From contig CM067504.1 of NCBI GenBank assembly GCA_034509495.1, forward strand, positions 6,864,256-6,928,255: 64,000 nt of DNA, read 5' to 3'. Under the pieces are notes generated by a model. That model worked only from the letters and a program-made list of their open reading frames with translations. It was not told the DNA's origin and did not search any database. Below are positions 34,851 through 47,219 of this stretch, piece after piece (positions within the stretch are counted from its first letter, which is position 1; each line of letters starts with the position of its first letter). Source of the DNA: Acestrorhynchus altus (taxonomy: Eukaryota > Chordata > Actinopteri > Characiformes > Acestrorhynchidae). A program made the translations under genes and the position numbers.

Positions 34851-35272
34851 CCCTGCTGAAAATCGAATGTAAGTGGAGATTGAAACGGTGATCATCTAGA
34901 TTAAAACATACGCTACGTTGGTAAGCAAACTGGATAACCACATCTTGACTGACATAGCATAGGTAACATTCAATTGTTGCTGATCTGGCTGGTCAACAAG
35001 TTTGGTTGTGCTGGATATGCTGGCCTACCAGCTTGGTAAGGTTGGTCATGCTTGTTGACCAGCTTGATCATGCTGGAAATGCTGGTTGATGAGTCTGGTC
35101 TTGCTGGTCATTCTTGTTCAACCAGAATGGTCAACATTTATCACACTGATTGTAGTTGATTATGCTTGTAGACCAGCTAAATCATCAAACATAAACAAAA
35201 CATACCCTGTACTGGCCAAAAGTTAAAATGGCCAACCAGCCTGAGCTGGCCAAGCAGTTGTTTTTCAGCAGG
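34851..35272 (-). mobile_element. MITE with CCCTGCTGAAAA ends and internal GACCAGC repeats, copy 1
   Basis: The ends CCCTGCTGAAAA and TTTTTCAGCAGG are inverted repeats. The interior is a degenerate array of G-C-T-G-G-T-C-A-T-G-C-T-G-G and its reverse complement. Ordered internal blocks (AAAACATAC, GGTAAG-AAACTG, ATTTAGCTGGTCTACAAGC) match copy 2 in inverted orientation. No transposase. Confidence 0.7.
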
Positions 35273-35406
35273 ACTTTGAAAGATAGGTTGAAGTCAAAGT
35301 AATTTAGCATTTCTGTGTGCACACAATTAATGAGAAGTAAACGTAGAAGCAATGTTCAGACTTCTGTAAACAATCACAGGATTGTGTTTATCATATTGTT
35401 TATTTT

Positions 35407-35409
<3 letters not shown>

Positions 35410-35482
<73 letters not shown>
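35410..35482. repeat. (AT)n microsatellite
   Basis: Pure AT dinucleotides lying between the two inverted MITE copies. Confidence 0.97.
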
Positions 35483-35485
<3 letters not shown>

Positions 35486-35908
35486 CATCAGTGGCTGCTG
35501 ATTATGTTACTGCTTATGTGTGGGGGAAACTATGAACTCCTGAGAAGTACAGTTAAATTGTGGTGATCAGACATAATGGATGTTTATTATTTTAAAGCAT
35601 ACTTCAGTCTATTATTATCTGTCATATTAATCACTGTGTTCTGTAAGGAACTTCATTACTGCGCTTTAAATATAAAGTAATATGTAATTAGATTTTTTTT
35701 TCTGTCCATTTTGTACAGCTCTAAGGCAGATAATCAACATATATTGTAAAATAAAATCTAATTTTCAGCTGGTGGGAATCTTTTTTTTTTTTCCTCAACA
35801 TTTTCTTGCTCTTAAGTGTTTCTAAATTTTCCCACAGTCAAGCCCACAATAACCACAATGATATGATCAATGCTGTAACAGTATTACACCAAAGTTCTTT
35901 TGGATCAG

Positions 35909-36266
35909 CCCTGCTAAAACAATAGCCTGGCCAGCTGAATTTGGTCAATCTGGTTAAGATGTTTGACCAGCTTAGTTCTTGAGGTATGATTTTGAGGTTC
36001 AATTTGATGGTTTAGCTGGTCTACAAGCATGATCAACCTGAAGCAAAGTAATTAACCAGTGTGGCCAGGCTCAACCATGCTAGTTAATCAGTATGACCAA
36101 GCTGGTCAACCAGCATGATCAGCATCACCAAGTTGAACAAAATTCAAAGGCAGTATAGACTGTGCTGGTCAACAGTTGGTTAATCAGTTTCCTTACAAAT
36201 ATAGGGTATGTTTTCACTTGGAGGACCAGCTACCAGTAAAAGCTGCTCGAGATATGTTTTTTTCAG
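35909..36266 (+). mobile_element. Same MITE family, copy 2, inverted relative to copy 1
   Basis: It begins CCCTGCTAAAACAAT and ends TTTTTTTCAGG. It contains GGTTTAGCTGGTCTACAAGC and AGGGTATGTTTTCACTTGG, aligned in reverse with copy 1. Both copies contain a short stretch translating to a similar M-V-x-Q-F-x-Y-x-x-x-V-C-F motif, probably because they are homologous DNA and not because they encode a protein. Confidence 0.7.
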
Positions 36267-36889
36267 GTATTAGTGACAGCATATCAATCAAACAACTGAT
36301 TCATTGTTGCTTTTTTAAAGATACAATTCATTTAAAGAATGCCTGCAGAGTGGATCACCTGAATCTGAAAAACAAAATAAACTGAGAAATACAGGAAAAT
36401 GAATTTGAAGGTTTACCTGGGTTTAAGCCTGGGTCCCTGAGCCCAGGGGTCTGTGATTGACTGTGTTTTTAATACTTATTTATAGATCCTCCTCCCACAC
36501 ACCCACCCACATACCCACCCACACACCAACATCAGTGAATATCCGTGACTGCTGACTGACATGACATATTAACAAGGTCAGCACTTGTGGCTGTCAGGTG
36601 CAATAAACCACTTTTACAATGATTTAATGAAATTTTTGTGGCAGTGCAAATATATATGCTTTACCCTCCATTAAGGCTTGTATAGATTTTATATACTCTA
36701 CATTTTAAAATAAAGTCAAATGGAATGTAAAGTTATATATTTAAAATGAATTGATTAAAAATGTTTTGTGAGCATAGAACAGAAAAATGTGTCAGACCAC
36801 TAGGAATGCTATTCATAATTTGATGTTTGCTTCACGTGAAACACTTGATAATATTTCAGCCATTCTGTGTTTTTGATATTTGGTCATCA

Positions 36890-37015
36890 TGACAGATGAT
36901 TATACTGGTAGGTTGCAACAGTATACCACTTTTAGATATATGATATTAAAATTGCTGATTATCCTATTGTGTTCATTTGCTTAATACCAATATTGACAGA
37001 TAAAATGCATCTCAG
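36890..37015 (+). repeat. Interspersed repeat family D, copy 2
   Basis: GACAGATGATTATACTGG, AGTATACCACTTTTAG, TGATATTAAAATTG and AATACCAATATTGACAG match 16560-16675 in order. Confidence 0.45.
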
Positions 37016-37136
37016 CAGATCCCAATGCCATAAACGACCTAAACAAATTTTTAAAACAAATTAGTTTGTGACACATATGTTTATGTAATCATTTATTAAT
37101 GATTTTATTTTTCAATAAAATATACATATATATAAG

Positions 37137-37282
37137 GACATGTCTGAAGTGCCCTTGAGCAAGACACTTCCTCAACTGCTCCCTGGGTTGCCCACCGCTC
37201 CAAGCATGTATGCTTACTACCCCTGGTGTGTGTATGTGTGTATCACTGTGAGGATGGGTTAAATGAAATCACCAATGAAACT
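37137..37282 (+). mobile_element. tRNA-derived SINE, 5'-truncated
   Basis: It begins within the body at GACATGTCTGAAGTGCCCTT and continues through GCTCCCTGGG and GATGGGTTAAATG. The tRNA head is missing. Confidence 0.65.
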
Positions 37283-37446
37283 TGTGCAGTAGTGTGATGA
37301 GCAGTGTACTGTTTGTAATGGAAAAGCACTCAGGTTTCAAACCCATGTCACTGTTGTTCTCTACAGTCATGCTAAGACATATAGCCCACTCAGCCACTAA
37401 GGTTCAATTTTTAGGGTTGACTAATATAATATATAACTCTATAACT

Positions 37447-37466
37447 GATAATAATAATAATAATAA

Positions 37467-37497
<31 letters not shown>

Positions 37498-37504
37498 AAG
37501 AAGA
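37447..37504. repeat. Compound (ATA)n (AGA)n repeat
   Basis: Eight ATA units turn abruptly into about eleven AGA units. Confidence 0.95.
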
Positions 37505-38860
37505 TCAATAAAGGGAGAACTGTTAAATACCATTTACTGTGATGCCAATAAGCAATAATACATTCTGAGATGGTTATCTTACCAATGAAAACTCACGCCA
37601 TTGCAACCCTGGTAACCACTGATGAAAACAGACCTATAAGAGGTGCTGGAACTGATTACTTCATTTGAGTAGTTTGAATGTAGTTGCACCATGTGTTATT
37701 CAACAGACCAATAAAACCATTCCTCCCAATGACCATAAGTGAGAGAATTAATGCTCGCTTGGTTTGTGTGGGATCAAATAAACGGATGAGTCATGGACAA
37801 TATTTTTTATTTTGTAAGCCAAATGAGGTGTGTTGGTGATGACTGGCTTGTGAGTGAGTTTTGTTGGAGATTACAGGTTCATATTTCATCATGAATCAAT
37901 AATTGTTTATTTGCCTCACAGGGCTGATCAGATCCTGACTGCCTTCTCAGAGTAAATTTCAAACAACACGTGAACTCAACATGCCTTCAGAGATAGTCAG
38001 CTGCCAGTCGATGCCGAACATGACTGATGATGAGTTCTGAGTTTTGGGATGTTGCGTGTGGTCTGGTGTTCGTTAGCGTTTGTCCTCAGTGGAGGGACTC
38101 GGGTTTTGTCATGTAGTGCTGTATTGGTTTAATGGAATTGAACTGGACCCATAGGGTCCTGAGCTACCTGTAGCCCCAGGGGGTACCTCTGAAGGTAAAT
38201 AATCTATAACTACCTTGATAATGTTAGCTTTTGGCTTGTCAATATGGGTCATGATGAATATTTCAGCCATGATCTTTTTATGGTTGCAGTATAATATTCG
38301 TCTTCCTAACAGTAATGTTAGCCATCAAGTCTTCTTCTGCGTTGTCCAGCAAGCAAAGAAAAAGGTCCTTCCCTTTGAAGACATTTTAAAGGGACTTTCC
38401 TAGTTTAAACCTGAATAATCTGACAAAAGAGACGAATGTAGTGATAAATATATTTTAATATATATTTTTTTAATTTAGGGCTAAATGTTGGATTGAGGTT
38501 GTAGCATTGGTTTCCTTTTTCCAGTATCTTTGAACCATAAAATTAAACATTTTTAACAGATTCGAGAAATATTAATCACTCTATGTATTAAGAATCATTT
38601 TCAGAAATAGAATTGCTGGAGGGGGATTAAATAATAAATGGGGATTTGAAGCTCTCAGCTGCAAGTTCAATTCTCTAACCTAGATGGTAGAAAAGTTCAG
38701 AGCTTGTCATGTATAAAATATGAGTCCAAGAGTGTCAAAAACATTTATTTTATGGACATTTTAATGACACGCTGTTCATGGATACCTTCTGTTTGAATAT
38801 AGTAGACTTTCCATGCAGACCTGCAGATGCTTCATTAGATTGTCAAATCCTTTATTGTCT
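37505..38860. other. Unassigned sequence
   Basis: No gene or repeat family recognised. Confidence 0.4.
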
Positions 38861-38864
38861 AAAA

Positions 38865-39330
38865 TAACACATCTTTAAGCATATTTCTTTTGCTGTGTGC
38901 TGTGTGTTTACTGGAAAGTCTGCTTCATAAATGAGGATGAAAGAGATATTCATCACAAACTAATGAAGAACATTCTGACAGCAGCAATTATTACAGTGGC
39001 ACCCATTTATATACAGGAATAAACAGAATAATATAAAAGAATAAACAGAGACACTGAAATATATACATGCTAAATGCTTCTGAAAAGCCAGTGGCTTTGA
39101 TAATAAATAAATATGAAACATCTTGTGTAAAGTACTTTAAAATATGTTTAAAATATTGCACCTCAGAGTTATTCGGAGTGCAATCGTTTTCAAAAAACAC
39201 TGCAGCACAGAGATCATCATATAATGGCAGAGTCAGAATCACCTTCATGTCTCTTCTGTCTCGCAGAGCCAGGCATGTAGGCTCTTATGTGAGGAGTATT
39301 TATTATTTCTGATTGCAGTCACCACACAGG
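38865..39330. other. Candidate conserved non-coding segment
   Basis: Unique AT-rich to mixed sequence (for example GGCTTTGATAATAAATAAAT and TCGGAGTGCAATCG) with no repeat similarity in the window. Open frames exist on both strands but neither looks like a protein. Weak call. Confidence 0.25.
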
Positions 39331-39799
39331 TGCTCTCTACCGCTACCTTATCACAGCTGCAGTCATTACACATGCACAAGACGAGAAAATCACAACACAA
39401 CAAGGAGCACTAGAAACTGTGGCCATTAAGCTCAGAGCATCTGGGGTTTTATGTTCCATTTTATTCGTGATTTGGAAACTTATTTCCAGGTCCTGGAATT
39501 GATCATTTACCCCTTTTCCAGTTTTGGAGATGTACAGCTGTGTATGAGCGAGATACAAGGAATCTGGTCTCAAACAGTTTTCGTCTAAAATTAGGCCAGT
39601 TAACATCAATATCTCTGTCACATTCAAATTTGTCGTACACTTACTAGCCTACAAATGTCATATGACCAGACTGCAGGTGGTGGATTGCACAGTCACACTG
39701 ATTTATGTGAAACTGTTCTGTTGCATGCATGCATACATCGCCACATGTGAGAAACAGGCCAGGCCTCTAGAGAGTGTGTCAGCTCATCTCAGAACAGAA

Positions 39800-39972
39800 C
39801 CCGCATGAATCATGTTACACAGGTAGGCCAGTGTAGCTTCAGGAGTTTTAACCAAGGACTCTTATTATTGGTGTAGCTTGGTGTGGTGTAAGCCCAGGGC
39901 GTAGACGGCTATTCTGCCACAGGGTGGGCAGTGTTGTTATCCACTACCATAGATACCCAAGGTATGTGTAGC
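39800..39972 (-). mobile_element. Degraded SINE (tRNA head, L2-like tail lost)
   Basis: It shares GAATCATGTTACAC-GGTAGG, a G-G-T-G-T-A-G block and TCTGCCACAGGG-GGG with the copy at 51486-51690, in the same orientation. The L2-type tail is not visible. Confidence 0.5.
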
Positions 39973-40063
39973 TTTGTGATCTGAGGATCACTGGTTTAAA
40001 TCCTGGCTTGCCATTAGTGGTGGGAGAGCAGAGGTGGGTAGAGTAGCTGAAAAACGGAACCCC

Positions 40064-40218
40064 CACTAAATGGACAAAAGTATTGGGACCTGCTCATGCA
40101 TTGTTTTCTGTTTCTACTGTACAGTGAAGCTTTTATAGTAGATTTTGCATCCCTGATGGGTCTGATTTTAGGAATGGTTCCAACAGGTTCACTTTTGTCT
40201 GCTCCTGGAAGACCTATT

Positions 40219-40298
<80 letters not shown>

Positions 40299-40440
40299 TA
40301 AGCGAACAAACAAACAAATGAACGAACAAATGAATGAATGAATAATTTTCCACATCTGTGTCAGCAATTAGTGCAATTAACAGATAAATGCAATCATTAG
40401 AAGGGGTGTCCACAAACACCCATTTGACACATATAATGTA
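40064..40440 (+). mobile_element. Family A DNA element, both ends present, with an internal (TG)n
   Basis: It opens with TGGACAAAAGTATTGGGACC and closes with AAGGGGTGTCCACAAACACC and ACATATAATGTA, an imperfect inverted relation to the start. A 78-bp (TG)n array occupies its middle. Non-coding. Confidence 0.65.
40219..40296. repeat. (TG)n microsatellite
   Basis: About 39 TG units inside the family A element, followed by impure (AACA/AATG) units to about 40345. Confidence 0.97.
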
Positions 40441-40982
40441 GCTCATGAAGTGAACATCACAAATCACTAAATTATACAATTCATACCCAGTGGTCACTAT
40501 TAACGTTACTAAACCTTACTCCATCACACCGTTAGCCAAACACGCCAAGTTATCTCCAGCTGCATGCTGAGATATTCAGAGCAGAAAACACATGACATGA
40601 ATATTGCACTGCCCACAGTCTGAGCCTTTTTTTTTCCAAGCCATTAGTGACAGTAACATTTCATGTAGTTTAAAACACTTATGACTGCATTTAATTGGAT
40701 CAACTAAGTCGTTCAAGGCACTTCTGATTAGAGGGCAGAGTTATAATATACATGTGGATCAGAGGAGGGTATTCCAGGTACAGTAAGTTAAAATCTACCC
40801 CAGACGGTTGTTCCCACTGCTTGGGTTAATTGAGTTTACAGCAGAGCATCCCAGGAAGTCCAAACAACATTTTTATTTTCTGGACCAGGTTTACCCTCCT
40901 GTGGACTGATCATAAGTCCACTTTCTGCTTAACTTCAGGGTGGTCAGGTTTTTTTTATTATGGTGATGCTCTTGTTAGCTTT

Positions 40983-40984
<2 letters not shown>

Positions 40985-41031
<47 letters not shown>
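40985..41031. repeat. (AT)n microsatellite followed by poly-T
   Basis: AT dinucleotides run directly into about 18 T residues. Confidence 0.95.
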
Positions 41032-41036
<5 letters not shown>

Positions 41037-41389
41037 TTTTTTTTTTTTTTGTTATATTTGTTTTTTCTTTGGCAAAACCTAATTTGGGTAGTGTTTCTCT
41101 ACATTGTCAGAATTTCATGATGAACGGACCAATGGAAATGCTCTAAAATGACTTGGAATAAAATGATTTACAACTTCCAATGCACGTTAACAAACATCCT
41201 CCTTCTGTGAATAAGCATTTTTGAAAATATGAGATATTTGCAGGAAAGTGACTTTATTGATTACATAACGACTTTACTTCTATTCTGTTGCTACATTATG
41301 ATTTCCAATTGATGTCGACTTTAAACTGGGGTTAAACAGATTAAGATATTAGGGTTAAAATAAGATATAAAGATTTATGGCCTTTGGGC

Positions 41390-41765
41390 TTAATGAGTTA
41401 ATGGGCTGATTTCCAATTAAATTCCAATGCCACAACCTTTTAATGCCATAAATGTTTGGTCAACTGGTGCCTTACAATCTATAGTCATTTATCTTTTGCT
41501 GTCTCTGTGTGGGAAAATGTGTCTGCTGATGCAGAATTGATTGCTTTTTTGTCCACTAAGAAATGCTCAGTCGTTTTCTTCAGCCTTCTAGCCATTACAT
41601 GCCCTTTGCAGAACAGCTGTATTCCGTAAGGTCTCCAGAGAAAAATGTGTAAATGATGTGGAAATGTGAATTGCATGCCAAATCTGTAAAAATGAAAGCA
41701 AAAAGCCAAAGGCATTGAAATGCGTTGAAAGTCAACATCATACACAAGCTGTTAATGGAAAAAGA
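41390..41765. other. Candidate conserved non-coding segment
   Basis: Unique sequence rich in ATG/CAT-containing blocks such as TTTAATGCCATAAATG, AATTGATTGC and GAATTGCATGCCAAATC, typical of octamer or homeodomain-bound vertebrate enhancers. No coding or repeat signal. Inference only. Confidence 0.35.
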
Positions 41766-42289
41766 GAAGCGTGCAGTAGTGAATGTCGTCGTTTATTGGG
41801 GGGTAGGGGGTGGTATAGCTTTGCTTCTGGAGCTCAACCACTCATTTGTTGTAGTTTGTAACACGTTTTTAACATTGTAAAAGTCTTAAAACATACAAAA
41901 TAATACCATCCCTCACAAACCTACCTCTGCAATCAGGGCACACCAGCATTGAGTTTCCACTGAGAGCCATTTTATGTAGGTGCCTGTGGTTGCCTGCAGC
42001 TCTTTTCTTTTTCTTTCTCTCTCTCTCTATGTGTGTGCGTGCACAGCTCAGGTGATGGTTTGTTTGCTTCTACCTGCTCAGCTAAAGTCACCACCTCTTC
42101 CCGCCCTCTCTGCCTCTGTGTACTCCCGCTCTTCACTGAAGTATTCAGGTTCATCTATTAAATATGACTTTGTGCCAAATGCCAACTCTTTCCTTTCATA
42201 ATTCTAAATGACCACTTTTGCTGTGAATAGGCAGTGTTCCATTTATTTCCCTTCCTACTGACCAAACATCTACCTACATGTATTTTTTG

Positions 42290-42440
42290 TACTGTCAGGT
42301 TTGCCCAGGTTGCCAGTAACGGCCTTATCGCGCTTTGCAGCCTAGCTGTTTTGCAGTGCCGCACAGTAGGCCAGACGCTGGCTGAGAAAATGTGGGTTTT
42401 GCCAACAGCTGAAGGGCTGGAGGCTAAAAGGAGTTATACA
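42290..42440. other. Candidate conserved non-coding segment
   Basis: Unique GC-balanced block (GCCAGTAACGGCCTTATCGC and TAGGCCAGACGCTGGCTG), unlike its AT-rich surroundings. Confidence 0.25.
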
Positions 42441-42788
42441 AATGCTAGTAAGCTCCTCTAATTTGTTCAGGTGTCTGTGTTTGATCTCACCGAAGCAGCT
42501 TAGAAGTGCCTGAAATTTAAGGAGCAGACATCACAGACTTGTAGTACAAGTGGTTAAGGGGGCAGAGACATGGTGTGTGTTATCAAAAACCAAATGACTG
42601 ACCTCTAAAACCTCAGTTACACTGGTGTCCAAGAGAGGAAAGGGGGTAAAACACCACACTCACACCAAACACCACTTGCTCCATAACATTCTATCACCTA
42701 GTTAAAGGTTCTTCTTTTTTTCTCTTTAACAAATATATTTGTTTGTTTGTTTGTTTTTCACCAAAAAAAGTGTGGTTCTTCTGTTAGT

Positions 42789-43335
42789 GCTTTTCCACTG
42801 TACGATACCCACACTACTCTATTTAACTCTACTGGGCTTTTTGGCTTTCCATTAGGCAAATTTGGTAATTGGTACCAGGAACCTTCTACCTAGAACCAAG
42901 GTTCCTAGTACTTTCATACATTAGATGAATAGAAATGAAAAGGTAACATAAACCTTGCAGGGTGCTGATTGGCCAGAGAGAATAATCCCTACATAATGCA
43001 ATATAGAGATCCAGCATCTAGCACATGTGCTATGTGCTACTGTGTATATGCTGTTTAGGCTGCTGTGTTGCTGCTGTGCATTGTGAATTAGGTTCAGCTG
43101 TTCTGGTTCCATTCAGGTTCGTAAATCAAATTTGGAACCCTTTCGTGTAGGCAGTCCGTGCGCTCCACTATTTTCTCACTTTTGTTTACTGATGTTGGAC
43201 AGTGTCCTCTGTTGATGACATATTCTGTGACATAGCCTCGGTTCCAATAAAACGTGTAATCGTGGGATGGTTCACTAAAGCACACCAAGGTTCTTTTAAA
43301 CCCGAAAGGAACTGGTTCAAGAATTCCTTTTTGCG
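42789..43335. repeat. Probable decayed non-autonomous DNA element
   Basis: It starts with GCTTTTCCACTGTACGATACC and contains several short inverted pieces, including GGTACCAGGAACC, TAGAACCAAGGTTCCTAG and TTGGAACCCTTTCG against CGAAAGGAACTGG. The boundaries are uncertain. Confidence 0.4.
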
Positions 43336-44284
43336 GAAAAGACCTATCTGAGACCTTCAACAAGAAGGCCTTGGATGGGATTTATAAAGATCTAAAAACA
43401 ATTTTTAAATAGCTGTTTAACTGTCCAGAAAATAATTTACAAGAGGAGAACAAGTAAAAGAACTGAGGCAGCAAAATTTATGAGCACCAAAATTTGTGTC
43501 ATTGTCAACACTTTTTGCCACAACTGTAAGAAGAAATGACTGTAGAAGGAATTTAAGATATAAGATCCATGTGGATCAGAGGAGAATAATCCAGATACAG
43601 AAAATAAAAATCTATGCCTGATTTTAAATAAAGTGTTATCAAAAAAGTGAGACATTGAAGGGAATATATGTTATTGGATGGTGGTAAAGGCAGCATGGAG
43701 GAGGTGGGGTAATAAAGGGTCAGTTTAGATTATGTAACTCGATCAACCTCTGATGGCCAATCCATTGTCCTGGGCCCACTTAAGATCCTTCTGCCCTCCC
43801 TGGAATTACAAGGTTATGATATAACATTGACAAATGAGTCTTGAGTTATAGCCACTCTTACATGCCTCAGAGGTCTTAGATATGAATAAAAGGAAGTAAT
43901 GAAAACCAAAAGGGCCATTTTGGCCTTAAAATTAAGATTTAATATGTCATGTTATGCAGTGTTCTCTAGTGCAGCATTGTATCTCATATTCTCATCAGTT
44001 GGCACAATTTTATATCGTGTTTTTGTTAACCAGCGTTCTCTTAGTACCCAGCCTGCATACATTATGCAAATACATCATACAACCATTGGGAATCCCTGTG
44101 GTGCTCAACCAATACTGCTAATAAATACATTTCTGTCATGCAAGTAATCTGTTCTCCTCATTGTAATCATTATTAATATGGTTGCAATAAGATATTCCGC
44201 TCCCTAGCAGTAATATTGTCTGTCTAAAGTGCTTCAGCATTTACCAGCTGTGAAAAAAGAAGCCTGTTCTCACAAATCTTTCCA
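43336..44284. other. Unassigned sequence
   Basis: Nothing recognised. Confidence 0.4.
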
Positions 44285-44600
44285 AAAGCAAATATAACCC
44301 AGTAGGCATCACACAGCTCCAGGGGCCTGAGGCTCAGGTCACTGTGAGGAGTTTGCTGTTTTCTTTCCATGTCCTGGTTTCCTCTAGGTTCTCCAGTTAC
44401 CCCCCCCTCCCTCCCAAAACTGCACAGGGTAGGAGAACTGGCCATGCTAAATTTCCCCTTGGTGTGAAAGTGTGTGTGTGGTACCCTGTGATGGACTGAT
44501 GCCCTGTCCTGGGGGTATTGATTCCAGGTAGGCTCTGGATCCAACTTGACCCTATTCAGGATGAAGCAGATAAGATCATGATTGATGGCTGATGATTAAT
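44285..44600 (+). repeat. Widespread fish interspersed repeat (SINE-like), family H copy 1
   Basis: The ordered blocks GGAGTTTGCTGTTTTC, CCTGGTTTCCTCTAGG, CTGTGATGGACTGATGCCCT and CAGGTAGGCTCTGGATCC are characteristic of a common dispersed fish repeat. It ends in GATGATTAATGATTAATG short tandem units. Family H is my label. A second, shorter copy lies at 53962-54030. Confidence 0.6.
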
Positions 44601-45070
44601 GATTAATGAACGATTATATTAATGAAGGATGGACACAGTATCCTTAAGTCAGCTAGAGGTTCTGAATGTTCTGAATGTTGGTTTTGATTAATTGTCCGGC
44701 TCTACCTGAAACCCCAACCTTTTTCAGACATTGTGTTTTGGTTGTGAATCAAAGTCGCATACTTGTCAAAGACCAACAGTGGAATATCAATCAGTCTTGT
44801 CATGATAATTACATTATCGACTTATCGTACTGTATCAGGACTTGACCTTGATCATTTTTGCTGACCTTGATATTGCCCATTGTGTTTACTTGCATGTTTG
44901 ATTGGGAATCATTTTAGCCACTCACACTTTTCTCTCGTTTGCTCTCTGTTGGGGGTGAGGACGGGTCTGTGAGCAGACAGCAACATCCATCATGTAGGAA
45001 AATGTTGTAGTTCAGAACATACGGGAATCATGGATTAACTACCAAAGCTTAAAATAACATAATAGTGTAC

Positions 45071-45090
45071 AACAGAATAGAATAGAATGG
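45071..45090 (-). repeat. Short (GAATA)n run
   Basis: ACAGAATAGAATAGAATGG is the reverse-strand form of the TTCTA units found 120 bp to the right. Confidence 0.6.
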
Positions 45091-45170
45091 AATTGTACTT
45101 TTGTTGCAGTCACAAAATTTAATTAAGCATACATGGATTTTTGTGATGTTGGATATTATTGCTGCTGGAA

Positions 45171-45284
45171 CCTTAATTTCCCTGAGGGAACCCTCCCAAG
45201 GGATCAATAAAGTTCTATTCTATTCTATTCTATTCTATTCTATTCTATTCTATTCTATTCTATTCTATTCTATTCTATTCTATT
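45171..45284 (+). mobile_element. Solo Rex1-like LINE tail with expanded (TTCTA)n
   Basis: TTTCCCTGAGGGAACCCTCC and ATCAATAAAGTTC are followed by about 14 TTCTA units from 45213. It has no LINE body. Confidence 0.7.
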
Positions 45285-45285
45285 A

Positions 45286-47219
45286 AGCCCTGGTCAGACT
45301 GGGATTTCACAAATGTTCCCTTTCAATATTCCATGTATCCCAGTGAGTTCTGCTACAACAGGCAAATGTTTCATACACGACTTCCACGTTACATTTCTCC
45401 TGCAAATATTTGCATGAACCTCAACTTTGGTGAACTTTAACACACAAATTCATGTCCTGATGCCCTGACTGTGTACTGGTAGTGCAGATTTTTGTGATTT
45501 CAGAAAAGGATATATGTATATATGTAACACTTTTTGTGCAAATTATTAAAAGTGAAAGTAGAATTCACAAAACTCTTCTCTGAGAACTCCTCATTGTCAG
45601 TGCTGCTGTATCGAGCACTGTTCAAACGTGAAACTGCTGAACCAAAATGTAGGACAGTGTACGATGCTGATATCCAGCCCTGCTTGCATCTACACACATC
45701 ACCATCTGACTGGAAATGCAAAAACCCAGTGTGACCTTTATACATTATCCAGTAGATGTACAAACCTAGATGTTGTTCTGTCTGTTGTCCTCTACCTAAG
45801 GCAATATATCTGAGTGCCTGCCATGTTGGAGAGGTCAACATCCACTTCTAAACAAATACTGGTGTATTATGATGATACACAGTTCTCAGCTATAATGTCC
45901 TTATTACTCAACTGATTTTAACCAAGTTAATTTAACTTAAATTTCATTAACATTTAATTTAAAGTTTATTTTAATCAGATAAAGATTCATCTCTCAGCAG
46001 CTTTTGTTTCTATTTAATGACTGTGATTGTGCTGATTTACTTTCTGAATCTTTCTGAATAAACTTTTTCACAACATTAAATTGTTTTGAGATGCACTTGT
46101 ATAACAACTATTTTAAGTTAACATCCCCTGCATTGTCTGAAATAAGCTTAACAAAAAACTGGCACTGGCCATATGGTTATCATATCTGTAATCATATCTA
46201 CATATAAACATCACACAAACAAGAGTTGAGATCACTGCATGACCTGTGCTTTATAAGCCTCCACCACTTCTGGAGAGCGCCTTTCTTTTATTGCATTGTT
46301 GACTTGCCTGGATGAAGGTGTGTATATCTATGATCCTTGTGTTGAATTTTGGTCACTCGACATCACAATCTACATTCAACCGGATAACATCTTCTTTCAA
46401 CTGTGGTGGTCAGCTGGGAAATCTTCAAATGTTCTCCTTACATTGAAGATCATCAGAAGGGGTTTTTATAGCACAGCATCTCTCTGAGGTAAGAAGACAT
46501 GTTTACAGATGCAGACATGGTTACATTTTTCATTTTGACTGGAGTATCACTTTGAGGCGAATCATTGGTACATAACCATTTTCCAAATTCCCATTCATCC
46601 CGTATTAAATAATAATTCAACACTCTGTTTTTGTTACTATGAATTTAAGATTCATTAACATGGATGAATGATGTATTTTACAGTAAGCAATGAAAGCCTA
46701 CCAACCATGCAAGTAATATCAAATTGTCTAGTGAAAATAAAAACAAGGCTGGGTGCACTGATGGACTACGGGGCACAATCGTGAAAGTATCACACATGGC
46801 CATGATGATATTTACAGAATGAGATGAACCCTGTTTACCTGTAACACTGACGAATGATCCTCTCTGCAGAGAAACACTTTCAGTCTCCTCTCATCAAATG
46901 GACGTGGGCACCTCCGAGTGGCCCATTCTCAACACACTGGAGGGGTCAGAGATGTGGGAGGCAGGATAATAGAGCATGTGATGGAGCTATAGATCATTAT
47001 ATACACTGAAGCTCCTATTGGACACTGTGTCCTGAAATATACTTAAAAGGAGTACGGAGGTGTTGGACAGATTATGTGGAACGGATAACAGGCTGGGTCA
47101 GAGAAGGTTACCTTAGATTCAGTAATTTGATCACTCTTGTTCTCTTGCTCTCTGATGTCCAGGACATTGTTCAGGCCTCACTAAGGATCTTCTTTATCTC
47201 CTCCACAAGCAAAGTGGAG
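45286..47219. other. Unassigned sequence
   Basis: No exon is supported. The start at about 45290 (AAGCCCTGGTCAGACTGGG) resembles a transposon terminus. The open frame at 46296-46487 is discussed under rejected items. Confidence 0.35.

Noticed and set aside
34985..36230. Regularly spaced GACCAGC motifs as a CRISPR-like array
   Set aside because: The units are degenerate, occur on both strands and lie inside MITEs with inverted ends. There are no constant repeats with unique spacers and the sequence is eukaryotic.
40014..40497. Histidine/threonine-rich and valine/cysteine-rich frames
   Set aside because: Translation of a (TG)n array. The same applies near 12446, 15622, 28511, 50268 and 57719.
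46296..46487. Possible exon: 63-residue frame followed by GAGGTAAGA, a good splice-donor match
   Set aside because: The frame has its own stop before the donor, no acceptor or domain is recognisable, and a single GTAAG match is expected by chance.
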